Shown piece after piece: positions 51,339 through 61,760 of a stretch of DNA of 64,000 bases. The stretch's first letter is position 1. Each line of letters begins with the position of its first letter. Below the pieces are notes generated by a model, which worked only from the letters and a program-made list of their open reading frames with translations, ran no database searches and was not told the origin of the DNA. Source of the stretch: ASV31 sp965229765 (GTDB taxonomy: Bacteria; Pseudomonadota; Alphaproteobacteria; Rhodobacterales; Rhodobacteraceae); assembly GCA_965229765.1 (NCBI GenBank), contig CBDDJT010000003.1, positions 1,488,001 through 1,552,000 on the forward strand. Direction: 5' to 3'. The position numbers and the translations under genes were made by a program.

Positions 51339-51986
51339 CTATTCCAGCCCCTCGGAAAGGCGCGCCGCGATCTCGGCGCCCAGCGCGGATATCTCGGCGG
51401 CGGCCGGCCCGCGGCCCGCGGTCTCGAAGGCGGCCGTGCCGTTGCCCAGCGCCTCGGCATAGGCCACGCGATTGCCAAGGAACGCCTCGGTCCGTTCCAG
51501 ACCCAGCTCGTCCATCGCCGCGCGGACATCGGCGGTCAGCCGCGCGCGGGCCGAAACCCGGTTCAGCACCGCCAGCACGGGCCGCCGTTCACGCCGTGCC
51601 AGCTCCAGCACGCTTTCGGTCGCCCAGAGATCGACATGGCTTGTGGCCACAGGCACCAGTACAAGGTCGGCCTCGCGCAGGGCGGGCCGCAGATCGGCGT
51701 CGATCTTGGGCGGTGTGTCTACGAGGATCAGATCATGCTGGCCGCGCAACTTCTCGCATTCATAGGCCACACCCCAGGCGCTTGCGGTGCCAAAGGACAG
51801 ACCGGCGTCGGCGCCCATCCGCTCGCGACGGGCCATGAACCAGCGGCCAAGGCTGCCTTGTGGATCAGTGTCGAGCACGGCCACGTTCTGGCCACGAGAG
51901 GCCGCCTCGAGCGCCAGGTTGGCGACCATTGTCGTCTTCCCGGATCCGCCCTTTTGCTGGGCGACGGTTATGACTTTGCCCTTCAT
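51339..51986 (-). CDS. ParA family ATPase
   Basis: A 215-aa Walker-type partition ATPase. The deviant Walker A KGGSGKTT is at residues 11-18 (ITVAQQKGGSGKTTMVANLA), Walker A' is in VAVLDTDPQGSLGRW, and Walker B is DLILVDTPPKID. It is a short, orphan ParA-like protein with no ParB next to it, so its cargo is unknown; chromosomal orphans of this kind position various structures. Start MKGKVITVAQQ preferred over a longer frame. Confidence 0.9.
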   Translation of the reverse strand: MKGKVITVAQQKGGSGKTTMVANLALEAASRGQNVAVLDTDPQGSLGRWFMARRERMGADAGLSFGTASAWGVAYECEKLRGQHDLILVDTPPKIDADLRPALREADLVLVPVATSHVDLWATESVLELARRERRPVLAVLNRVSARARLTADVRAAMDELGLERTEAFLGNRVAYAEALGNGTAAFETAGRGPAAAEISALGAEIAARLSEGLE

Positions 51987-52060
51987 GTCGCACCTCCGCC
52001 GCGGAGTTGGCGACAATTCCCCGGCAAATGCAATCGAAAAATGCTGCACTGCAGCAATGC

Positions 52061-52681
52061 CTAGGGCACACTCCAGTCAACGTCCGTGGCCTCGGCAAGG
52101 ATCAGCGTGCCCTCTGGCGCCGGGGCGATCAACGCGCGCGCCTCGGCCTCTGACCCCGCCAGCCAGCGCGCCGCTGCGTCATGGGCAAGGATCACCCCCA
52201 TACGGTCGTGGATGTGCCGCACATCGGACGACGGCGGGCAAGTGACCGTGGCGACCTGAGCAATCGGCAAGCCACCAGGCGCTGTCCAGACATCGAAGAC
52301 CGCCGCGAACAACAGCAATCCACCGTCCCTGGGCGCGATACGCCAGGCGGTCTTGTTCCTCGGTTTTCCCGTCCATTCATACCATCCGCTGGCCGGCACG
52401 ATGGCGCGGTGCAGGCCTTGCACAGCGGATTTGTCGAACACCGTTTCGCCACGGACGTTGATGAGCGTCTCCATAACCGGGCGTCCGCGCGCATTCTTTC
52501 GGCCCACGGGGATGATCCCCCAGCGCATCAGCGACAGTCGCATATCGGGCGTCAGAACCACGATCTGCTGTCCCGGCGCAATGTTGCGGCGCGGCGTCGG
52601 CATCACGTCGGCGTCCGGCATGGCCGCGAGGGCCTCTGCCAGCGCCGCCGTGGACGCGTTCAGGAAAAAGCGTCCGGGCAT
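52061..52681 (-). CDS. SRAP (YedK/HMCES-like) domain protein lacking Cys2
   Basis: A 206-aa SRAP-fold protein. HMCES/YedK proteins crosslink to abasic sites in single-stranded DNA through Cys2, exposed after removal of Met1. The rest of the site is kept: N in LINVRGETVF, E in SGWYEWTGKP, and H in IHDRMGVIL. But the start reads MPGRFFLN where the canonical one is MCGRF, so the nucleophile is replaced by Pro. No upstream in-frame start restores a Cys. This may be a divergent subgroup that binds but does not crosslink, or uses another residue. Confidence 0.88.
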   Translation of the reverse strand: MPGRFFLNASTAALAEALAAMPDADVMPTPRRNIAPGQQIVVLTPDMRLSLMRWGIIPVGRKNARGRPVMETLINVRGETVFDKSAVQGLHRAIVPASGWYEWTGKPRNKTAWRIAPRDGGLLLFAAVFDVWTAPGGLPIAQVATVTCPPSSDVRHIHDRMGVILAHDAAARWLAGSEAEARALIAPAPEGTLILAEATDVDWSVP

Positions 52682-52717
52682 GGCCCGATCCTAGCCCGCG
52701 GCCTGCCACCTTGCCAA

Positions 52718-52963
52718 TCAGCCAAGACGGTCCGCAAGGTACTCGACCGCCTTTGCAAGCGTCTCGATCCGTGGATAGTCGTCCTCGGGAATATCGACGC
52801 CCAGCCGTTTGTGAAGTGCCGCGACAAGGTTCAGCACATCCATCGAGTCAAGTTCAAGGTCGTCCTGAATATGGTCGTCATCGCCCACGTCGGCGGCGTC
52901 GATATCAGGCGCGATGGCCGTCAGTTCTTGCAGGTAGGCTTTGCGAAGATCGTCTGGTGTCAT
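52718..52963 (-). CDS. Acyl carrier protein, second copy type
   Basis: An 81-aa acyl carrier protein. The phosphopantetheine Ser is in LELDSMDVLNLVAAL, followed by the acidic helix GVDIPEDDYPRIETLAKAVEYL. It differs from the usual fatty-acid ACP (normally beside fabF). Its ATG overlaps the E2 stop (ATGA), tying it to the 2-oxo acid dehydrogenase. A carrier protein here suggests that the acyl group may end on, or be passed to, an ACP thiol; this is an inference from context. Confidence 0.92.
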   Translation of the reverse strand: MTPDDLRKAYLQELTAIAPDIDAADVGDDDHIQDDLELDSMDVLNLVAALHKRLGVDIPEDDYPRIETLAKAVEYLADRLG

Positions 52964-54183
52964 AGTGCCTCCGGGGTTTGCAGCAGGGTTTCGACATCAA
53001 GCAGGAAGCGCGCCCCGAGGCGGCCATCGCTGGCCCTGTGGTCGGCCGCCAGCGAAAGCGTGGCCACCATGCGGGGCACCGCCCTGCCGTCGACGACCCA
53101 GGGCCGGGACAGCGGTGTGCCCACCCCCACAAGCGCCACCTGCGGCGGGTAGATCACGCCTTCCATCGCCTCGACGCCCTTTTCGCCGAGGCTGGACACC
53201 GTGATCGTTCCGTCACGCATTTCCGACGACCGAAGCCGCCCGGCGCGTGCCCGGAACACCACGTCGCGCATCGCCGCCATGAGGTCATCAAGCGGCAGGG
53301 TATCGGCATCATGGATCGCCGGAGCGACCAGACCGCCGCCCCTGAGGGCCACCGCCACGCCCGCGTGGACAGCATCGGCCGAATGGAACTTGTCGTCTGC
53401 GTAGTGACCGTTGATGCCCTTGGAACGCTTCGCGGCCATCGCCGCGGCCTTGACGAACAGCGCGCCCATCAGCAGGCGATCCTGCGGGCCGCGCGTGGCG
53501 TTCTGCGCCTCCAGCCAGTCGGTTGCGGCCTGCACGTCGACACTGTGCATCAGGTAGTAGTGCGGAATCTCGCGTTTGGAGCGTGTCATGGCGGCGGCAA
53601 TCGCGGCGCGCATCGCGGCCATCGGGCTTTCGGGTTTCGCCGCCGTCGGCCTTGGAGCGCCCCTGCCGGCCACGTCGGCCAGCAAGATGACGCCGCCCGG
53701 GCCGCTGCCGGTGATGGAGGACAGGTCGATGCCTTCCTGCACAGCGTAGGCGCGTGCAGCCGGAGACGCCGGCGGGGGCGTGCCGGGCGCCGTGGCGGGC
53801 GGCGGGGGAACGATTGCCGGGCCAGTCGGCGACGCCGGTTCGGGTGGCGGCGCCGCGGCTCGGGCAGTTTCCGCATCATGCCGGGGGGCTGGTTCGGGCG
53901 CTGGTTCGGGCGCTGGCGCGACCGGCGCGACCGGCGGCGCGGTCTCACCCGGTCTCAGCACCACCGCAAGAGGCGCACCGACTGGCAGCGTTTGACCAAC
54001 CTTGGCGGTCAGGCTGTCGACGACGCCATCCTCGAAAATCTCGATCTCGATCGCGCCCTTCTGGGTTTCGACCACGGCGACCACGTCGCCGCGGCGGACC
54101 TCGTCGCCGGGGCCGATCATCCATTCGACCAGCGTCCCCGCCTCCATGTCGGCCCCAAGCGAGGGCATCGCAAAGACACCCAT
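52960..54183 (-). CDS. 2-oxo acid dehydrogenase E2 (lipoyl acyltransferase)
   Basis: A 407-aa dihydrolipoyl acyltransferase. Residues 1-75 form one lipoyl domain, with the lipoyl-Lys in VVETQKGAIEIEIFEDG. A long Pro/Ala linker follows (PEPAPEPAPRHD), then a peripheral-subunit-binding domain (SPAARAYAVQEGIDLSSITGS) and the catalytic domain with DHRASDGRLGARFL, where His and Asp are the expected catalytic pair. Start MGVFAMPSLGADM is 4 bp after the E1 stop. Specificity (pyruvate, acetoin or branched-chain) is not certain; E1 similarity favours pyruvate or acetoin. No E3 gene is in the window. Confidence 0.92.
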   Translation of the reverse strand: MGVFAMPSLGADMEAGTLVEWMIGPGDEVRRGDVVAVVETQKGAIEIEIFEDGVVDSLTAKVGQTLPVGAPLAVVLRPGETAPPVAPVAPAPEPAPEPAPRHDAETARAAAPPPEPASPTGPAIVPPPPATAPGTPPPASPAARAYAVQEGIDLSSITGSGPGGVILLADVAGRGAPRPTAAKPESPMAAMRAAIAAAMTRSKREIPHYYLMHSVDVQAATDWLEAQNATRGPQDRLLMGALFVKAAAMAAKRSKGINGHYADDKFHSADAVHAGVAVALRGGGLVAPAIHDADTLPLDDLMAAMRDVVFRARAGRLRSSEMRDGTITVSSLGEKGVEAMEGVIYPPQVALVGVGTPLSRPWVVDGRAVPRMVATLSLAADHRASDGRLGARFLLDVETLLQTPEAL

Positions 54184-54187
54184 GGCG

Positions 54188-56184
54188 CTATCCCTTGCCC
54201 AACGCGGCGCGCGCCGCCGCGACGATCTTGGCGGGCTGCGGGATGGCGGCCTGTTCAAGGTGTTCGGGATAGGGGATCGGCACCTCGTCCGAACAGACGC
54301 GGCCCACCGGCGCGTCAAGCGACCAGAGCGCCTGTTCCATGATGCGCTGGCCGATCTCGGCCGAGATGGATCCGGTGCGCCAACCTTCGTCCACGACCAC
54401 GGCGCGGCGGGTCTTCCGGACCGAGGCCATGATGGTGGCGTCGTCCAGCGGACGCAGTGTGCGCAGGTCGATCACCTCTGCCTCGATACCTTCGGCGGCC
54501 AGCGTCTCGGCCGCGTCCAGTGTCTTCCACAGCGACCCGCCGTAGGTGACAAGCGTCACGTCCTTGCCTTCGCGCATCACCTTTGCCCGGTCGATGTCGA
54601 CAGGGCCCGCCGCCGTGTCCAGCTGACCGGTCCGGTTGTAGAGCATCACGTTCTCGAAGATCAGCACCGGATCGGGATCCTGAAGCGCCGTCCAAAGCAT
54701 CCCGCGCGCATCCTCGACCGTGGCGGGCGCCAGCACCCGAAGGCCGGGAATGTGGCCATACCAGCCTTCCAGCGAATGCGAGTGCTGCGCGGCCAACTGC
54801 TTGCCCGCGCCGGTGGCCATGCGGATGACCACAGGCACGCCGAACTGCCCGCCGGACATGTGCCGGATGGTGGCGGCGGTGTTCATGATCTGGTCAAGCG
54901 CCAGAAGGCTGAAGTTGACCGTCATCAACTCGACGATCGGGCGCAAGCCGGCGGCGGCGGCCCCGATGCCCGCGCCGGTGAAGCCCGATTCCGACAGCGG
55001 CGTATCGCGGATCCGGTCCTCTCCGAATTCGGCCATCAGGCCCTTGGACACGGCATAGCAGCCGCCATAGGCACCCACGTCCTCGCCCATCAGGAACACG
55101 CGGTCATCGCGGATCATGGCGTCGCGGATCGCCTGCTTGACCGCCTCTCGATAGGTGATCTCGACCGTCTCGCCCGATGGCGCGGCGGGTTCGGGCGGCG
55201 GCGGGCGATCCTCTGCCATCACGTGGCGGGACAGGGTATCCAGCGGCTCCCAATCCGCGGTCTCGGCAAACTCGACGGCGGCGGCGATCTCGGCGTCGAT
55301 CTTTTCCTCGAGCGTGTGGATGTCGTGCTGGTGGATCAGGTGGTTTTCCAGCAGCCATCCCTGAAAGCGCTTGATCGGCCCCTTCTCGCGCCACTCGGCC
55401 ACCTCGGTCTTTTCCCGGTAGAGTTGGGCATCGAACATCGAATGGGCGCGGAACCTGTAGGTCAGGCATTCCAGAAGGTGGGGTTTGCCGGTCTCCCGCA
55501 TCGCGGAAATGGCGCGGCGGGCCGCGGCCTCGACGGCCACAACGTCCATGCCGTCGACCTGTTCGGCCCCCACACCGTAGGCCGCGGCCTTCTTGGCGAC
55601 GGATCCTTCCGCCTCTGTCCGGGCCAGCGCGGACCCCATGGCATAGCCGTTGTTTTCACAGACGAAAAGCACGGGCAGCTTCCAGAGGGCAGCAAGGTTC
55701 ATCGCCTCGTGGAATTCTCCCTCGGCCACCGCGCCTTCGCCGAAGAAGCAGGCCGTGACGTTATCCTGCCCGGTCATGCGGTCGTGCAGGCCAAGCCCGG
55801 CCGCCAGCGGCAGGCCGCCGCCGACAATGGCATTTCCGCCATAGAAGTTGGCCGGGGCATCGAAGATGTGCATGGACCCGCCGCGCCCGCCAGAGCAGCC
55901 GGTTGCCTTGCCGAACATCTCGGCCATGACGGCGTTCATGTCGACGCCGCGGGCCAGCGCATGGCCATGTTCGCGATAGGTGGCGACGACGCGGTCCCCG
56001 GCAGTCAGCACCGGGATGATCCCCATGGCGATGGCTTCCTCGCCGTCATAGAGGTGCAGGAAGCCTCGGATCTTCTGCTGAGTGTAGAGCTCGGCGCACT
56101 TGTCCTCGAACTTGCGGATGCGGAGCATACCGTGCAGCAGGTCGAGCACGTGGTCGCGATTGAGGCGGGGTTTGTCCTGCGTGG

Positions 56185-56188
<4 letters not shown>
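54188..56188 (-). CDS. 2-oxo acid dehydrogenase E1, fused alpha and beta subunits
   Basis: A 666-aa thiamine-diphosphate enzyme in which E1 alpha (about residues 1-330) and E1 beta (about 345-666) are joined by a Pro-rich linker (MAEDRPPPPEPAAPSGE). The alpha half has the ThDP motif GEGAVAEGEFHEAMNLAAL ... CENN and FLHLYDGEEAIAMG. The beta half has FLMGEDVGAYGGCYAVSKGL, DTPLSESGFTGAGIGAA and VVVDEGWRTGS. Most bacteria encode these separately; the fusion fixes stoichiometry. Its ATG overlaps the acetyl-CoA synthetase stop (ATGA). It decarboxylates a 2-oxo acid, probably pyruvate, and acylates the E2 lipoyl group. Confidence 0.93.
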
Positions 56189-57924
<1,736 letters not shown>

Positions 57925-57965
57925 CGTCTCCTCCTACGTTGACCGACGGACAGGATGCGGGGGCT

Positions 57966-60338
57966 TCAGCCGGTCTCTGCCTCCGCGACGTTGCGCTTGA
58001 CGTTGATGAAGCTGTCCGGCGTGACCGAGATCGAGTCGATCCCGTAGCCCACCAGCAGCCGCGCGAAATCCGGATCGTTCGACGGCGCCTGTCCGCAGAA
58101 GCCGACCTTGGCCCCGACCGCGTGTGCCTTTTCGATGACCGTGCGGATCATCCACTGCACCGCCGCGTCGCGCTCGTCGAAGAGCGCCGCAAGTTCTCCG
58201 GAATCGCGGTCCACGCCCAGCGTCAACTGGGTCAGGTCGTTCGATCCGATGGAGAACCCGTCAAAGCGCCTTGCGAATTCCTCTGCCTGGATCACGTTCG
58301 AGGGGATCTCGCACATGACATAGACCTGAAGGCCGTTCTCGCCGCGTGTCAGACCGGCGTCGGACATCACCTGCAACACGCGGTCGGCCTCTGCCGGCGT
58401 GCGGCAGAAGGGGATCATGACGATGACGTTGTCGAACCCCATCTCCTCGCGCAGCTTCTTCACGGCGCGGCATTCCAGCTGGAAGCCCGGCGCATAGGCC
58501 TCGGAATAGTAGCGCGATGCCCCCCGGAACCCGATCATCGGGTTTTCCTCCCTAGGCTCGAAGGCATGGCCGCCCAGAAGTTCGGCGTATTCGTTGGTCT
58601 TGAAGTCGCTCATCCGCAGGATCATCGGATTGGGATAGCGGAAGGCCGCGATCCGGCTGAGCCCGCGCGAAAGTGTATCGACGAAGTAGTCCGCCTTGTC
58701 GTCGTAGCCGGCCGTCAGCTTCGCGATCTCTTCCGCCGCCGCTGGTTCCACCTTTTCGGGCTGCAACAGTGCCATTGGGTGCACCTTGACCCATTCGCTG
58801 ACGACGAATTCCATGCGCGCCAGTCCCACGCCCGCGGCAGGCAACTGCCACCAGCGGGCCGCAGCGGACGGGTTGGCAAGGTTCAGCATCACGTTCGTGC
58901 GGGTATCGGGGATGTGCGAAACGTCCAGTTCCTCGACCTCGTACTCTGCCGTCCCGGCGTAGACATACCCCGTGTCGCCCTCGGCACAGCTTACCGTCAC
59001 CTCCTGTTCGTCATGCAGAAGATGCGTTGCGTTCCCGGTGCCGACGATCGCGGGCAGCCCAAGCTCGCGGCTGACGATCGCGGCATGGCTGGTCCGCCCG
59101 CCGTGGTCGGTGACGATGGCCGCCGCGCGCTTCATGATCGGCACCCAGTCCGGGTCGGTGATCGTGGTCACAAGGATCGAGCCATCGATGAACTTGTCGA
59201 TATCGGCCGCACTTTCGATCAGGCAGACGGGGCCATGCGCCACCGCTGCGCCCACCGACAGGCCGGTGGTCAGCGTCTTGCCGTGGGACGCCACGCTGTA
59301 GGACTTGATGGCGCCTTTCTTGGCATGGCTTTGCACCGTTTCGGGTCGGGCCTGAACGATGAAGAGGTCCCCTGTCTCGCCGTCCTTGGCCCATTCCATG
59401 TCCATCGGGCAGCCGTAATGATCCTCGATGGTCACCGCCATGCGGGCCAGCGACAGGATCTCGGCGTCGTTCAGCACGAAGGCGGCGCGTTCCGCCCTGG
59501 AGGTGGGCACGTTCTTGGTCGAGCGCCCGGCCTCGCCGGTGTAGACCATCTTCTTTTCCTTCTCGCCGCGTTTCTTTTCCAGAATCGGGGTCAGCGCGTC
59601 ATTTGCGAGGAATGGCTTGAACACCTGGTATTCGTCGGGCGTCACGGCGCCCTGCACCACGTTCTCACCCAGGCCCCAGGCCGCGTTGATGAGGACGACC
59701 TTGTCGAACCCCGATTCGGTGTCGATCGAGAATATCACGCCCGACCCCGAGATGTCCGAACGCACCATCTGCTGAACGCCAACCGACAAGGCCACGTCGC
59801 GGTGGTCGAAGCCCTTGATCTGGCGATAGGTGATGGCCCGGTCGGTGAAGAGCGACGCGTAGCAACGGCGGCACGCCTCCAGCAAGGTCGCCTCTCCGAC
59901 GATGTTCAGATAGGTTTCCTGCTGACCCGCGAAACTTGCGTCTGGCAAGTCCTCGGCGGTGGCAGAGGACCGCACGGCAACGGACGCCTCGGCCTTTCCG
60001 GCGCGGCGCGACAGTTCGGCATAGGCGTCGGCGATGGCGGCACGCGTGGCCTGTGGCCAGTCGCCCTGAAACACGGCCTCGCGCACCCGGCTGCCCGCCT
60101 GCTGCAACGTCAGGCGTCCTGCCTGAAGCGCGTCCATCGTGTCGTCGATGAAAGCGTTCAGATTGTTGGCTTCGAGATAGTCGCGATAGGCATCGGCAGA
60201 GGTCGCGAACCCGCCGGGCACGGCAATGCCCTTGGCCGCGAGGTTGGCAACCATTTCGCCCAGCGAGGAATTCTTGCCACCGACGCGGCCAACGTCGCCA
60301 CGCTTGAGATCCTCGAACCAGATCACAGGGTTGTCCAT
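57966..60338 (-). CDS. ppsA: Phosphoenolpyruvate synthase
   Basis: PpsA makes PEP from pyruvate with ATP to AMP and phosphate, a gluconeogenic step. The 790-aa product has the ATP-grasp N-terminal part (GGKNSSLGEMVANLA, VAVRSSATAEDLPDASFAGQQET), phospho-His H418 in DHGGRTSHAAIVSRELG, and the C-terminal PEP-binding barrel (MCEIPSNVIQAEEFA, GSNDLTQLTLGVDRDSG, VGFCGQAPSNDP). Start MDNPVIWFEDL has AGGA 8 bp upstream. First gene of the five-gene operon, preceded by an FNR-like box and a matching -10 element. Confidence 0.96.
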   Translation of the reverse strand: MDNPVIWFEDLKRGDVGRVGGKNSSLGEMVANLAAKGIAVPGGFATSADAYRDYLEANNLNAFIDDTMDALQAGRLTLQQAGSRVREAVFQGDWPQATRAAIADAYAELSRRAGKAEASVAVRSSATAEDLPDASFAGQQETYLNIVGEATLLEACRRCYASLFTDRAITYRQIKGFDHRDVALSVGVQQMVRSDISGSGVIFSIDTESGFDKVVLINAAWGLGENVVQGAVTPDEYQVFKPFLANDALTPILEKKRGEKEKKMVYTGEAGRSTKNVPTSRAERAAFVLNDAEILSLARMAVTIEDHYGCPMDMEWAKDGETGDLFIVQARPETVQSHAKKGAIKSYSVASHGKTLTTGLSVGAAVAHGPVCLIESAADIDKFIDGSILVTTITDPDWVPIMKRAAAIVTDHGGRTSHAAIVSRELGLPAIVGTGNATHLLHDEQEVTVSCAEGDTGYVYAGTAEYEVEELDVSHIPDTRTNVMLNLANPSAAARWWQLPAAGVGLARMEFVVSEWVKVHPMALLQPEKVEPAAAEEIAKLTAGYDDKADYFVDTLSRGLSRIAAFRYPNPMILRMSDFKTNEYAELLGGHAFEPREENPMIGFRGASRYYSEAYAPGFQLECRAVKKLREEMGFDNVIVMIPFCRTPAEADRVLQVMSDAGLTRGENGLQVYVMCEIPSNVIQAEEFARRFDGFSIGSNDLTQLTLGVDRDSGELAALFDERDAAVQWMIRTVIEKAHAVGAKVGFCGQAPSNDPDFARLLVGYGIDSISVTPDSFINVKRNVAEAETG

Positions 60339-60376
60339 GTCGCGTCCTTTCGGGTGGTGTCCTTGGGTCGAGATGA

Positions 60377-60418
60377 ACGCTAGGCAAGCGCCGCGGTATC
60401 CGCGTTGATCCGTGTCAA
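60377..60418 (-). promoter_or_regulatory. FNR/FnrL-like promoter of the ppsA operon
   Basis: The 14-mer at 60405-60418 (plus strand TTGAT-CCGT-GTCAA) is one mismatch from the FNR consensus TTGAT-N4-ATCAA. On the minus strand TAGCGT at 60377-60382 occupies the -10 position if the box is centred at -41.5, predicting a start near 60370 and a 31-nt leader with AGGA. The arrangement is that of a class II FNR-activated promoter. Confidence 0.6.
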
Positions 60419-60541
60419 AGTGCGGCACGGTCCCGCGGTCAGGTTGTCGCAATGCCGCCACCTGCCCCCTTGCGGTGCGGAACCGGAAGTCCGGATGCCG
60501 GGTGACCGGAAAGCGATGGCGCGGGGTTCGCCGTGTTGCAC

Positions 60542-61717
60542 CTAGGTGCCGCGCGCGTCCTCGGAGGCCGTGCGTTCAAGCGCGAACTGGGTCATCAGCG
60601 GGCCGAAGATCTCGAACACGATCGTGCTGGCGATGGTGATGGTCAGCACCTGCGTCCCGATGCCGGGAAAGCGTTCGGCCGCCACAAGCGCCATGCCGAT
60701 GGCCACCCCCGCCTGCGGCATCAGCGCCATTCCCATCAGGCCCGATTCGCGCGCCGGCAGCCCTGCAAAGACACCGCCGACCCAGGCCCCGAGGATGCGC
60801 GAGATGCTGCGCAGCACGATATAGGCCAGCCCGAGCCACCCGATCGCCGACAGCCCCGCGATATTCAGCGTCGCCCCCGCCATCACGAAGAAGACCAGAA
60901 GAAACGGCCACTCGATTCGCTCGATCTCGTGGAACGGGCGTTCGTGGTGGCGCGCAAGGTTTACGACGGTTGCACCCGCCACCATACCCGCCAGCAGGAA
61001 CGAAAGCTCAAGGTAGAGCGCTGCGCCCGCACAAAGAAAGACCAGCCCCAGAACCTCTATGAGAGTGGGTTCGCCCGGCTTGATCCGCCCCGTGAGCATG
61101 GCGCCCGGAAGGCCGATCGCAAGCCCCAGCAGGATGGACCCGCCCGCCTCTGCCAGCCCGTGAAGAAGCGCGCCCTCGCCGCCGTTTCCGGTCAGTGCGC
61201 CGGCCAGTGTCAGCACGAGGCTGAACACGATCAGACCCCAGGCGTCGTCTATGGCGACGATGCCTCGCAGGTTGTCGACGAAGCGCCCCGTGCGGCCCGA
61301 CTGCTTGACGACATCCAGCGTTGCCGCAGGCGCCGTCGCCGCCGAGATGCCGCCCAGCAGAAAGGCGAAGGCCGCCGGGGCGCCCAGCAGGATAAGCCCA
61401 CCTGACACGACGGCCAGCGAAACGGCGACGACCGAGACCGACACGATCAGGATGGTGCGACCATGCGCGACCAAGGTGCGCCGGTGCAGCGATCCGCCCA
61501 AAAGAAACGCCACCATCGTCAACGCCGTCGGCGCGATCAGATCATCGGCGTCGACAAGGTGTTCAGGCAGGATGTCCAGAACCGGCGGCCCCACCAAGGC
61601 ACCCAGCAGCATCAAGAGCGTCACGCGCGGCACATGCACCCGCCGGCCCAGCGTGTCGAGCGCGAGGCCGGCAAGAAAGAGAATGCCGATGGCGATGAGG
61701 GAGGCGGCGTTTTCCAT
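60542..61717 (-). CDS. Cation:proton antiporter
   Basis: A 391-aa polytopic membrane protein with about 11-12 hydrophobic segments and the Na+/H+ exchanger pattern: LDTLGRRVHVPRVTLLMLLGALVGP near the N-terminus, GGISAATAPAATLDVVKQSGRTG, and VAIDDAWGLIVFSLVL with the paired Asp expected at the ion site. Ion specificity (Na+ or K+) is inferred. The start MENAASLIAIG is preferred to a TTG 6 nt upstream. It follows the five-heme cytochrome by 43 bp and lies near nqrA, so a sodium-cycle role is plausible. Confidence 0.9.
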   Translation of the reverse strand: MENAASLIAIGILFLAGLALDTLGRRVHVPRVTLLMLLGALVGPPVLDILPEHLVDADDLIAPTALTMVAFLLGGSLHRRTLVAHGRTILIVSVSVVAVSLAVVSGGLILLGAPAAFAFLLGGISAATAPAATLDVVKQSGRTGRFVDNLRGIVAIDDAWGLIVFSLVLTLAGALTGNGGEGALLHGLAEAGGSILLGLAIGLPGAMLTGRIKPGEPTLIEVLGLVFLCAGAALYLELSFLLAGMVAGATVVNLARHHERPFHEIERIEWPFLLVFFVMAGATLNIAGLSAIGWLGLAYIVLRSISRILGAWVGGVFAGLPARESGLMGMALMPQAGVAIGMALVAAERFPGIGTQVLTITIASTIVFEIFGPLMTQFALERTASEDARGT

Positions 61718-61727
61718 TGGCAATCGC

Positions 61728-61748
61728 CGGGCGCCGCAAGGGCGCCCG
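61728..61748. other. Hairpin between the cytochrome and antiporter genes
   Basis: Perfect 8-bp arms CGGGCGCC/GGCGCCCG with a 5-nt loop in the 43-bp spacer. Without a T-run it is more likely a partial stop or processing site than a full terminator. Confidence 0.4.
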
Positions 61749-61760
61749 ACCGGACCTGGC

